In this document: positions 54,168 to 63,069 of the stretch, one piece after another
How the letters are laid out: each line of letters starts with the position of its first letter
Numbering within the stretch: the stretch's first letter is position 1
From: Methylomonas rhizoryzae
GTDB lineage: Bacteria; Pseudomonadota; Gammaproteobacteria; Methylococcales; Methylomonadaceae
Direction: 5' to 3'
Assembly: GCF_008632455.1 (NCBI RefSeq)
Contig: NZ_CP043929.1
Span: 2,108,001 to 2,172,000, forward strand
Length of the DNA: 64,000 nt
The notes under the pieces: generated by a model
Seen by the model: the letters and a program-made list of their open reading frames with translations, nothing else
What the model was told of the DNA's origin: nothing
Database searches by the model: none
Position numbers and translations under genes: made by a program

Positions 54168-56807
54168 ATGCCTGTAAAATCCGATACTATGCCTGCCTCC
54201 TCGTCATTTTTCGACCGTTTATTTGTGTCTTTTTGCCGATTGCCGCTACGTTTTCCGTGGTTGACTCTGCTGTTTTTCATCGGTTTGAGCGTGGCTAGCG
54301 GCTATTACACCGCCGGTCATCTAGGCATCAATACCAATACCAACGATCTTCTGTCCAAAGACTTGCCGTTCGTTAAAATCAGAGCCGAACTGGATCGGGC
54401 TTTTCCGCAGGATGCCGCGGCCATTATTTTGGTGGTGGAGGCGGAACAGCCGGAACAGGCCGCCTTGGCTGCCGGGTTTGTCCAGCGTAGCGTGTCGGCC
54501 AACCGCGAGTTGTTTCAATCGGCTTATATCCCGACGGATAACGCTTATTTTAGGCAGCAAGGCTTGTTGTACTTGAGCTTGCCGGATCTGGAAGCTTTAG
54601 CGGACAAATTAGTCAACGCTCAGCCCTTCATCGGTTATTTATCCGCACATTATTCGTTTGCGGGTTTAATGGACATCATCGGTTTGGCTTTGGAAGGCAA
54701 GGAGCAGGATTTAGTCATGCCGCTGGATCCTCTGCTAACGGCAATAGGGCAAGCCTTGACCCAGGTTAAAGCGGGGCAGGCCCACTTTGTGTCTTGGCAA
54801 CAGCTGTTGACGGAAGATAGTTTCGGCGGCGAGCAAAACCGCCGTTTGGTGATCGTCAAACCACGGCTGGACTACGCTCAACTGCTGCCCGCCGCTTTGC
54901 CTATGGCTAATCTGCGCGAATTAGCCGTGCAACTGGCGCAACGCTTTCCGGGCGCGACGCTGAGCGTCACCGGCGAAATTGCCTTGGAGCACGAGGAAAT
55001 GGAAACCGTCAACCAGGGAATGCTGTGGTCCAGCATCGTGTCCTTGTTTCTGGTTTGCCTAACCTTATATGTCGGATTTCGCTCGTTTAGATTGTTACTG
55101 GTGACGTTTGTCGCCTTGCTGGCCGGGTTAGCGCTGACGGCCGGATTTGCGGCGTTGGCGGTCGGGCATTTAAATTTAATATCGATTGCCTTTGCCGTGC
55201 TGTACATCGGCCTGGGCGTGGATTTCGCCACCCATCTGTGTTTGCGTTATCAGGAATGCCGCCAGCAGGGGATGGAGGTAGACGGCGCCATCGCCGATAG
55301 CATGCATAGCGTGGGAGCTTCGCTGTTTCTATGCGCGGCGACCACCGCCATCGGTTTTCTGGCTTTCGTGCCGACCGATTTTAAAGGCGTATCGGAATTG
55401 GGGATCATCTCGGGTGCCGGTATTTTCATCGGCTTGGCGGTTTCGCTTAGCATGCTGCCGGCTATGTTGAAGTTGCTGCCCGGCAAGAACAGGCAGCATA
55501 GGGCGGTTAAACCTTTGCCCGACTGGATTTACCGTTTTCCGTTCCGCTATAGACGGCCGATTCAAATTGCGGCCTTGCTTGTTGCAGTGGCGGGCGGCTT
55601 GACATTGACGCGCTTGAGCTTCGATTCCAATCCCATCAATTTGCGCGATCCGAACACCCAATCGGTAACGGCATTCAAAAAATTGTTGCGCAGCCAAACG
55701 GATTCGCCGTTTGCTACCTCGGCATTGGCGGATAGCTTACCCGAGGCGGACGCCTTGGCGGCTAAGTTCCGTAAATTACCGAGCGTGCACGAGGCCTTGA
55801 CCCTGAGCAATCTGCTGCCCGAGCAGCAGGACGAGAAGCTCGATGTCATCGACAATCTCAATCTGATAATGCCCGGTCAATTGCAACGCTTTGCCGCGGC
55901 TCCCGAGCCCTCGGACGTGCGCGCGGCTTTGTTAAAATTGGCCGGGATTTTGACTAAGCTAGGCGAGCAAGCGGGCGGCGCGCCGAGCGCGCCGCTGTGG
56001 CTGAGTTTGCGGGAGGACATACAGGGATTTGTCGGCGCGGCGGATGCCTCTGCAAACCCGGCACAGCTATACGCCGCGTTGCAACACAGCGTGTTGCATT
56101 TGTTGCCGCAGACTATGTCGATGTTGCGCGACGGTTTGAGTGCGCAAGCGGTCGGCATAGACGATATTCCCGACCCGGTGCGCGCGCAGTGGCTGGGTAC
56201 GGACGGGCGTTACCGGGTATTGGTGTTGCCCGAGCAAGATTTGAACGACGCCGAACATCTAAAAGCCTTTGTCTCCGACATTATGCAAACTTTTCCTAAT
56301 TCGTTCGGCTTGCCGATAGGCGACGTTACCTCCGGGCAAGCGGTAGTCGAGGCCTTTATCCAGGCCTTTTCGGCCGCTTTGGGCATGATAGTGTTGTTGT
56401 TGTTAGCCTTAACCAGAAGCTTCAAGTCGACCTTGTTGATCGTCTTGCCGCTGCTTTTGGCGGCCATTTTGACCGGGGCTTGTAACGTGTTGTTACAAAA
56501 TCCGTTTAATTTCGCCAACATCATCGTGTTGCCGCTACTGCTCGGGATGGGGGTGGACAGCGGCATTCATATCGTCTATCGCCTGCAACACGCCGATAGC
56601 GACCAACACGCATTGCTGGAATCCAGTTCCGCTCGCGGGGTGTTTTACAGCGCATTGACCACTTTGTGCAGTTTTTCCAGCCTGGCTTTCAATTCGCACA
56701 ACGGTACGGCCAGCATGGGGCTGTTGTTGTCCTTGGGAATCAGTTTTACGATTTTGTGCAGTTTGTTAGTGGTGCCGGCGTTTAGCGGGATGCGCGCGCA
56801 AAATTGA
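54168..56807 (+). CDS. RND/MMPL-family transporter, HpnN-like (hopanoid transport candidate)
   Basis: From ATG 54168 the product is 879 aa; TTG 54147 and ATG 54189 are alternatives. Two MMPL/SSD-type membrane blocks are visible. The first has GLGVDFATHLCLRYQE and the second GMGVDSGIHIVYRLQH, the Asp-bearing TM4 and TM10 proton-relay signature. Two large periplasmic loops precede them. The pattern (NTNTNDLLSKDLPF early; HEEMETVNQGM) resembles HpnN, which moves hopanoids to the outer membrane. No other hpn gene is in the window, so the hopanoid link rests on similarity alone. Confidence 0.85.
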   Translation: MPVKSDTMPASSSFFDRLFVSFCRLPLRFPWLTLLFFIGLSVASGYYTAGHLGINTNTNDLLSKDLPFVKIRAELDRAFPQDAAAIILVVEAEQPEQAALAAGFVQRSVSANRELFQSAYIPTDNAYFRQQGLLYLSLPDLEALADKLVNAQPFIGYLSAHYSFAGLMDIIGLALEGKEQDLVMPLDPLLTAIGQALTQVKAGQAHFVSWQQLLTEDSFGGEQNRRLVIVKPRLDYAQLLPAALPMANLRELAVQLAQRFPGATLSVTGEIALEHEEMETVNQGMLWSSIVSLFLVCLTLYVGFRSFRLLLVTFVALLAGLALTAGFAALAVGHLNLISIAFAVLYIGLGVDFATHLCLRYQECRQQGMEVDGAIADSMHSVGASLFLCAATTAIGFLAFVPTDFKGVSELGIISGAGIFIGLAVSLSMLPAMLKLLPGKNRQHRAVKPLPDWIYRFPFRYRRPIQIAALLVAVAGGLTLTRLSFDSNPINLRDPNTQSVTAFKKLLRSQTDSPFATSALADSLPEADALAAKFRKLPSVHEALTLSNLLPEQQDEKLDVIDNLNLIMPGQLQRFAAAPEPSDVRAALLKLAGILTKLGEQAGGAPSAPLWLSLREDIQGFVGAADASANPAQLYAALQHSVLHLLPQTMSMLRDGLSAQAVGIDDIPDPVRAQWLGTDGRYRVLVLPEQDLNDAEHLKAFVSDIMQTFPNSFGLPIGDVTSGQAVVEAFIQAFSAALGMIVLLLLALTRSFKSTLLIVLPLLLAAILTGACNVLLQNPFNFANIIVLPLLLGMGVDSGIHIVYRLQHADSDQHALLESSSARGVFYSALTTLCSFSSLAFNSHNGTASMGLLLSLGISFTILCSLLVVPAFSGMRAQN

Positions 56808-57503
56808 GCGATCGTCGGCGGTTTGTGGTTTTGCCGCTTAAACCGCCGCCCCTTCGTCTAAAGTAATGAGCCCTTCCTCTTCAAATCAGGCGGTTTAGCG
56901 TCCGCACGGTTTAAGCCGCTGTGCAAGCGGCTTTCTTCAGTTTGGGTATTTGCCCAGCGCTTCACACAAATTAACTTGCGTTCATGGTTGTGATTTGAAA
57001 TCGCAAGCGCATAGGCTAGCCTTGTTCGGCTTATGTTACGCGTTACTTTTACTTTGTTAGATTTGACCGGCCGTTTTTCTTTACCTAAGCCGGTGCACTT
57101 CAAAGGGTTCGGAAAATAACAAGGAAACGCTACGCGATGCCTATTCTAAAGCCGGGTCTCGGCCCGACAGCCGAGTTTCTTTCTTTTGCTCGGCCCAAAG
57201 AAAGAAACCAAAGAAAAAGCCGCCCCGCATACCGCCTTAATCCTGCGCTTCTCGCCAAATGCTGCGATGCTCGAGGCGGTCTGAGGGGGAGTGAAAACCC
57301 CGCCTGCGGAGAATCTTCGCTTCGCGGTTTATGCATTCTGTAACCTGACAAATAGAATTACCCAGGTCGAAATACTCTGCTTTGGCGGGTTGTTAATCTA
57401 GGGCGGTGTGATGAGTCGCATCCTAAACTATATTGTCTATACACTTGGTTTTGATCGATAGTTTTGTAGAGCAGGCTTAATTCGCCCACATTCAGAGTTT
57501 CGC
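56808..57503. other. Non-coding region with a repeat-like block before the TonB receptor pair
   Basis: About 700 nt without a credible gene. A block at ~57137-57340 encodes in one frame a Pro/Arg-rich 68-aa peptide (AEFLSFARPKERNQRK) of a type I associate with dispersed GC-rich repeats, not proteins. It includes the hairpin at 57176-57207. The last 150 nt before the receptor GTG are AT-richer and should hold the promoter. No cobalamin-riboswitch core was found. Confidence 0.45.
57176..57207. repeat. Perfect 11-bp inverted repeat TTTCTTTCTTT/AAAGAAAGAAA
   Basis: Arms at 57176-57186 and 57197-57207 are separated by 10 nt (TGCTCGGCCC). The purine/pyrimidine-skewed arms lie inside the repeat-like block. 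Possible hairpin or transcription pause site; not a typical terminator because no U-tract follows. Confidence 0.6.
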
Positions 57504-59522
57504 GTGAAAAAAATCAATCGGCAGCCTTTGCTATTAGCTTTATGCTTGGCTTATGCCTTACCGGCATGGCCGGCTAACGAAGCGGATCCGGCGCTGTTGG
57601 ACATGAGCGTGGAAGACTTGTTGCAGGTGCAGGTTACCTCGGCCGCCAAAAAATCCCAGTCGCTAAATGACGCTGCCGCGGCGATTTTCGTAATCAATAA
57701 CGAAGACATCACGCGCTCGGGCGCCACCAGTATCCCGGATGCCTTACGCTTGGCTCCCGGGATGGACGTATCCAAAATCGACGCTAACAAATGGGCCGTC
57801 AGTGCCCGCGGTTTCAACGGCCGCTTCGCCAACAAGCTTTTGGTGCTGGTGGACGGCCGTAATACTTATACCCGGGCCTTTTCCGGGGTGTATTGGGAGA
57901 TGCAGGATGTGATGCTGGAAGACGTGGAACGGATCGAAATTATCCGCGGCCCGGGCGGCAGCTTATGGGGCGCCAATGCGGTAAACGGCGTGATCAATAT
58001 TATCACCAAACATGCGGCCAACACCCAAGGCGGTGTGCTGGCAGCCGGGGCGGGAACCGAGGAACAAGGATTCGGCGCATTACGGTACGGGACGACATTG
58101 GGTGAAGACAATTACGCCCGGGTTTACTTCAAAGGCTTTAAACGCGATGAAAACACCCGTCGCAACGGCCAAGGCGCCGGCGACGGCTGGGGGAAGCTGC
58201 AGGGCGGATTCAGACTCGACTCGCGTTTGACTGCCCAAGACGAGCTCAAAGTTCAAGGCGACATTTATCAAAGCGACATCAACGAACGGTTGTCCATGCC
58301 GTCGCCGACGGCGCCTTTTGTCAGCCGGTTCAACGATGCCGTGCGGGCGGACGGCGGCAATGTGCTGGCGAAATGGCAACGCACCTTGTCGCCCAATTCC
58401 GAATATAGTCTGCAGGCCTATTACGATAGTTACCACCGCAAAGAGGGTTTTGTCGAAGAATGGCGCGACACCCTGGATATGGAATTTCAACATAGGACGG
58501 CCTGGCTGGACTGGCACGACCTCGTTTGGGGCGCAGGGTATCGCTACGAGATGGACGATTTCGGCGATACCCTTTATCTGCAAACCAGTCCCGGTAGCCG
58601 CAATGCGCAGTTATTCAATTTATTCCTGCAAGACGAGATGATGCTGGTGGAAAACCGGCTGTGGCTAACCGTAGGCTCAAAGCTGGAACATAACGACTAT
58701 AGCGGCTTCGAATACCAGCCTTCCTTGCGTTTGATGTGGGCGCCGCACCACCAGCACCGGCTTTGGGTTGCTATGTCCAGAGCCGTTAGAACGCCGTCGC
58801 GGGCCGAGCAAAATTCGGCGCTGTTTGTGACGGCGCTACCCGGAATCGTGATTTCTCCGGGTTTGGAAACCCCGCCTGTAGTCGTGACCTTGCAAGGCAA
58901 CCCGAAATTCGTCAGCGAAGAATTGGTCGCCTATGAATTCGGTTACAGAACCACGATGATCGATTCATTGTCGCTGGATATGACGCTGTTTTACAACGAT
59001 TACGACCGCTTTCGCTCCACACGCTTGGGCAAATTGCTCAACCGCGGAGATTATCTGGAGCAGCAGCTTTCCTATACCAATTTCAATCATCCTAAAACCT
59101 ACGGCTACGAATTGGCGGCAGTTTGGCAAATGCTGGACTGGTGGCGTTGGGACGCCAGTTACAGTTATTTGAATACCCGGCTGGACGGTGCCGGCAACGT
59201 GGAAATTAATCAATCGCCGGCGCAGCGTGTGTCGTTGCGCGGCGCCCTTTCACCGCTTCCCGATGTGGATTTCGATGTTTGGCTGCGCTACGTGGATCGC
59301 AGCAGCGCCATCAATACCGACGGCGGCGTCGGTTTGATCAACATACCGGCTTACGTTACCTTGGATTTACGTTTGGCTTGGCGGCCGGTCAAACAGCTGG
59401 AATTGGCTTGTGTCGGTCAGAATCTACTGGAGGACAAGCACTTGGAATTCGTACAGGAAAATTTGACGTTGCCGACTGCTATAGACCGCGGTGTTTATTT
59501 TAAGGCGATGTGGGAGTTTTGA
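57504..59522 (+). CDS. TonB-dependent receptor, paralog A
   Basis: The product is 672 aa, starting at GTG 57504. A signal peptide (LLLALCLAYALPAWPA) precedes DMSVEDLLQVQVTSAAKK, the common opening of the vitamin B12/colicin-type receptor group. The plug motifs are strong (SGATSIPDALRLAPGMDV, RGPGGSLWGANAVNGVINIITK). The barrel ends in Phe (KAMWEF). There is no STN domain. The ligand is unknown. It is followed 156 nt later by a close paralog, then YfiR-family and sensor-kinase genes on the same strand. This receptor/YfiR/kinase order suggests import or sensing tied to a signalling output. Confidence 0.92.
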   Translation: MKKINRQPLLLALCLAYALPAWPANEADPALLDMSVEDLLQVQVTSAAKKSQSLNDAAAAIFVINNEDITRSGATSIPDALRLAPGMDVSKIDANKWAVSARGFNGRFANKLLVLVDGRNTYTRAFSGVYWEMQDVMLEDVERIEIIRGPGGSLWGANAVNGVINIITKHAANTQGGVLAAGAGTEEQGFGALRYGTTLGEDNYARVYFKGFKRDENTRRNGQGAGDGWGKLQGGFRLDSRLTAQDELKVQGDIYQSDINERLSMPSPTAPFVSRFNDAVRADGGNVLAKWQRTLSPNSEYSLQAYYDSYHRKEGFVEEWRDTLDMEFQHRTAWLDWHDLVWGAGYRYEMDDFGDTLYLQTSPGSRNAQLFNLFLQDEMMLVENRLWLTVGSKLEHNDYSGFEYQPSLRLMWAPHHQHRLWVAMSRAVRTPSRAEQNSALFVTALPGIVISPGLETPPVVVTLQGNPKFVSEELVAYEFGYRTTMIDSLSLDMTLFYNDYDRFRSTRLGKLLNRGDYLEQQLSYTNFNHPKTYGYELAAVWQMLDWWRWDASYSYLNTRLDGAGNVEINQSPAQRVSLRGALSPLPDVDFDVWLRYVDRSSAINTDGGVGLINIPAYVTLDLRLAWRPVKQLELACVGQNLLEDKHLEFVQENLTLPTAIDRGVYFKAMWEF

Positions 59523-59678
59523 ACGCATGATGCGGCGCTTGGAACCGGAGCTATTGCCGTTGACGCATGCCTGCGCGGGGTACGGTAGTATGGATTGTCC
59601 CGCCGTTACCGGACAAGGGTTAAGGATGTGCAGGATCAAGCCTATCCGCCATCGGGCGCCTTGCGGCGAGACTCGCTC

Positions 59679-61688
59679 ATGACACGGCTTGGTTGCTGGC
59701 TGCCATTGGTTTTCGCCGTGTTTGCCCAAGGCGTTTATGCCGATGCCTATCCCGCAGACGAGTTGCTGGATTTGTCGGTCGAAGAGTTGTTGAACGTCAA
59801 AATCACCTCGGTGGCCAAAAAAGCCCAGGCTTTGAACGACGCGGCGGCGGCGGTATTCGTCATTACCCAGGAAGACATCAAACGCTCCGGGGCGACCAAT
59901 ATTCCCGATGCGTTGCGGCTAGCCCCCGGCATGGACGTCGCGAAAATCGACTCCAGCAAATGGGCGGTGTCTTCGCGCGGATTCAACGGGCGGTTCGCCA
60001 ATAAATTATTGGTTTTGATCGACGGCCGCAGCACCTATACCCGCACCTTTTCCGGGGTCTATTGGGAAATGCAAGACGTGATGCTGGAGGACGTCGATAG
60101 GATAGAAGTCATCCGTGGTCCGGGCGGTACGCTTTGGGGGGCTAACGCGGTCAACGGCGTGATCAACATTATCACCAAGCATTCGACCCGGACGCAAGGC
60201 GGTTTGCTCAGCGGCGGAATCGGCAGCGAAGAACAAGGCTTCGGCGCGCTTCGATATGGCGCCAAGCTGGACGAACGCACCAGCGGCCGGGTCTATTTTA
60301 AAGGCTTTAAACGCGATCAAAACCATTTTGCTAACGGTCGGCCCTCGGCAGACGGCTGGGAGAAGTTTCAGGGCGGTTTCCGGGTTGACTCGAATGTGAG
60401 CATGCAGGACGAAGTCAAACTGCAGGGCGATATTTATCACACCAACATCGATGAAATCTTATCCACGCCGCAATTGGCCGCACCCTACGCGACGACGTTC
60501 AACGACCGCGCCCATGCGGACGGCGGCAATATAGTGGCGAAATGGCAGCACACGCTGTCGCCTACCTCCGATTACAGCGCGCAAGTTTACTTCGATACCT
60601 ACCATAGAGAAGATGGGTTTTTAGCCGAATGGCGCGACCAGCTGGATTTCGATTTTCAGCACCGGTTCGGCTGGTCAGACCGGCACGATGTTGTCTGGGG
60701 TGTCGGGTATCGCTACACCATGGACGATATTGATTCGACTCAGTATTTCCAAGCGACTCCCGAAAGCCGCAACGATCAGTGGTACAGTGCCTTTCTCCAA
60801 GACGAAATGATGCTGGTGGAGGAAAAGCTGTGGTTTACCCTCGGTTCCAAACTCGAACACAACGACTATAGCGGCTTCGAATATCAACCTTCCGCCCGTT
60901 TACTGTGGGCGCCGCATCACCAGCACAGATTATGGGCGGCCGTTTCCAGAGCGGTGCGCACGCCGTCGCGCGGCGAACACAACGGCAAGGTTTTTTTTCG
61001 TACCTTTCCGCCGCAAACCATCGCACCCGGCTTAACCTCGCCGCCGGTAGCGCTGTACACCATCGGCAATGCCGAGTTTAAAGCGGAACATTTACTGGCC
61101 TACGAAATCGGTTACAGGACTACGATGATAGATGCGCTGTCATTGGACATGACCGCGTTTTACAACGATTACGACAACTTCCGCTCGGTGATGTTGGGCG
61201 ACCTGATAACCCGTAACGGTTATCTGGAACAACAGCTGGTGCTGAGCAATGCCTTCAGTCCCAAGACCTATGGTTTTGAGTTAGCGGCGGTTTGGCAAAT
61301 GCTGGACTGGTGGCGTTGGGATGCCAACTACAGTTATTTGGCTACCGACTTGGATCCCGGCAGTTCGCCACTAATACCGGTCAGTCCGCAACAGCGAATT
61401 TCGATGCGCGGCTTGGTGTCGCCGCGAGAAGATACCGATTTGGATGTTTGGTTGCGTTACGTCGATTCCGCGATGACTATCTCGGCCGATAATGCCAACG
61501 GTGAAAGAATCGATTCATATGTCACCCTGGATTTGCGGGCGGCATGGCGGCCAGTACCGGGATTGGAGCTGTCTTTGGTAGGGCAAAATTTAATCTCCAG
61601 CAAACATTTGGAGTTTGTGCAGGAAAATTTGACGCTGCCTACACTCGTCGACCGCGGCATGTACGCCAAAATGGTATGGGAATTTTGA
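59679..61688 (+). CDS. TonB-dependent receptor, paralog B
   Basis: From ATG 59679 the product is 669 aa with a signal peptide (WLPLVFAVFAQGVYADA); the frame is open further upstream. The sequence is very close to the receptor just before it: the plug segment FNGRFANKLLVL, YWEMQDVMLEDV and the C-terminal HLEFVQENLTLPT are shared almost word for word. The loops diverge (for example around residues 235-260 and 430-470), as expected if the ligand-binding outside has changed. A recent tandem duplication is the simplest reading. It overlaps the YfiR-family gene. Confidence 0.92.
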   Translation: MTRLGCWLPLVFAVFAQGVYADAYPADELLDLSVEELLNVKITSVAKKAQALNDAAAAVFVITQEDIKRSGATNIPDALRLAPGMDVAKIDSSKWAVSSRGFNGRFANKLLVLIDGRSTYTRTFSGVYWEMQDVMLEDVDRIEVIRGPGGTLWGANAVNGVINIITKHSTRTQGGLLSGGIGSEEQGFGALRYGAKLDERTSGRVYFKGFKRDQNHFANGRPSADGWEKFQGGFRVDSNVSMQDEVKLQGDIYHTNIDEILSTPQLAAPYATTFNDRAHADGGNIVAKWQHTLSPTSDYSAQVYFDTYHREDGFLAEWRDQLDFDFQHRFGWSDRHDVVWGVGYRYTMDDIDSTQYFQATPESRNDQWYSAFLQDEMMLVEEKLWFTLGSKLEHNDYSGFEYQPSARLLWAPHHQHRLWAAVSRAVRTPSRGEHNGKVFFRTFPPQTIAPGLTSPPVALYTIGNAEFKAEHLLAYEIGYRTTMIDALSLDMTAFYNDYDNFRSVMLGDLITRNGYLEQQLVLSNAFSPKTYGFELAAVWQMLDWWRWDANYSYLATDLDPGSSPLIPVSPQQRISMRGLVSPREDTDLDVWLRYVDSAMTISADNANGERIDSYVTLDLRAAWRPVPGLELSLVGQNLISSKHLEFVQENLTLPTLVDRGMYAKMVWEF

Positions 61689-62248
61689 AGCGGAGCAACG
61701 GCCGAATAACGCGTCGGCGTAGTCCGGTGGCACGGATTGCGTTCTATTTGTGGCTGGGTTTTAGTTTTACTTTCGGCATGCCCTGTGCCCTTGCGGTGGA
61801 TGAACAAAGCGTGCTGGCGGCCTTGACCCTAAATTTCGCTCGGTTCACCACTTGGCCGGAGGCATCGTCCCAACCTCTCAACGTCTGCGTGATCGGCGAT
61901 AATGTAGTACAGGAAGCATTCATGCCGCTGCAAGGGGTAGACGTCAACGGCCGGGCGGTATCGGTCAACAATATGTCGCGATTAACCAATTTAACATCAT
62001 GTCAGGTACTGTTCATTCACGATTTAAAACGCAACGTCATGGCGCAGGTTTTTCAAGAACTGAAGGACTCGCCGGTACTAACGGTCGGCAACGGCTTGGA
62101 TATATTGGATAATGGCGGCATGATCGGATTGGATAATGAAGGCGGCAAGGTAGTGATACACATCGATTTGAATCAAGTCAATCGTTCCCGACTAAAAATC
62201 AGCTCGCGTCTGTTGCAGCTGGCCGTCATTCGGGAAAACGATAAATGA
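61676..62248 (+). CDS. YfiR-family periplasmic protein (DUF4154)
   Basis: From ATG 61676 the product is 190 aa; a TTG at 61685 is possible, and the longer frame upstream only shadows the receptor. A signal or anchor segment (ARIAFYLWLGFSFTFGMPCALA) is followed by the YfiR pattern: VLAALTLNFARFTTWPE, LNVCVIGDNVVQEAF, CQVLFIHDL, VLTVGNGLDILDNGGMIGL. In Pseudomonas, YfiR is a redox-sensitive periplasmic repressor of the cyclase YfiN. Here the partner is presumably the sensor kinase encoded directly downstream (4-nt ATGA overlap). Confidence 0.88.
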   Translation: MGILKRSNGRITRRRSPVARIAFYLWLGFSFTFGMPCALAVDEQSVLAALTLNFARFTTWPEASSQPLNVCVIGDNVVQEAFMPLQGVDVNGRAVSVNNMSRLTNLTSCQVLFIHDLKRNVMAQVFQELKDSPVLTVGNGLDILDNGGMIGLDNEGGKVVIHIDLNQVNRSRLKISSRLLQLAVIRENDK

Positions 62249-63069
62249 CCTGGGTGTCGAATGCCCCGATCAGAACCAAACTGATCACCATCATGACGCT
62301 GACCGCGTTGGTCGCCTTGTTAATGGCGACCTCGGCGTTCATCCTTTACGAGTATTGGGCCAAGAAGCAAGACACCGAACGGCAATTGGTGCTGATAGGC
62401 GACATCATTTCCTGGAACAGTTCCGCGGCCTTGGCCTTCAACGACGCCGATACGGCGCGGGAAATGCTGGCGGGCATGCAAACCCGCAAAAGCGTTTTGG
62501 GTGCCAGACTGTACGACAAAGACGGTCATTTGTTCGCGGAATACGTGAAAAGCGGTTCCGACTCGTCCATTTGGGTTGAAGACGATCCGGTCGCGCAAGT
62601 ATTGCGGCGTACCCCGGATTTTGCGCAGATGTCGTGGTTGGAGCTGTTTTCGGAAAAAATCGCCAGTCTGTACCGGCATTATATTTCCGACCAAACCGGG
62701 GCGGGCGAATTTATCCGTTACGGTCAAAGGTTGGCTTACCGGGACAGCTACATTCATTACTACAAGCCGGTCTTGCTGTACAAAGAGTTGATCGGCGTGT
62801 TGGAGTTGGTCGACGACCAAAGCGAGTTGCACGCCATATTGCAGGCGTTTTATCTGATTGCGGCGGCGATCGTGATTTTGACGGCGATGGCGATTTTATT
62901 CGTATCGTCACGGTTGCAACGCATTTTTTCCGAACCCTTGTTGGCGCTGATGGACGCGATGCGGGCGGTAAGCGCGAAAAAGAATTTCCAATTCAGAGTG
63001 TCGTGGCTGGCGATCAACAGAGGTAGCCGGTTTTCGAGCGCACAAGTTCCGACGAATTCGGCGATTTAG
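62245..63069 (+). pseudogene. Sensor kinase, N-terminal part (CHASE8-like sensor and HAMP), frameshifted
   Basis: The 274-aa frame has a membrane helix (LITIMTLTALVALLMATSAFILY), a CHASE8-like periplasmic domain (SWNSSAALAFNDADTAREML, VLGARLYDKDGHLFAEY), a second helix (FYLIAAAIVILTAMAILFVS) and the start of a HAMP domain. It ends in unrelated residues after NFQFRV. The HAMP continues in another frame from about 63046 (SSDEFGDLASVYNEML). Roughly 30 nt around 63001-63035 look extra, and a TAG occurs at 63024 in the downstream frame. The gene overlaps YfiR by 4 nt and follows the usual YfiR/kinase pairing. It is either a true pseudogene or a place where the sequence is wrong. Confidence 0.75.

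Noticed and set aside
57137..57343. 68-aa ORF with SFARPKERNQRK
   Set aside because: Peptides of this kind typically come from dispersed GC-rich repeats translated by chance; kept as a repeat-like block.
56808..57503. Possible cobalamin riboswitch ahead of the TonB receptor pair
   Set aside because: I searched by eye for the B12-box core and paired elements and did not find them.
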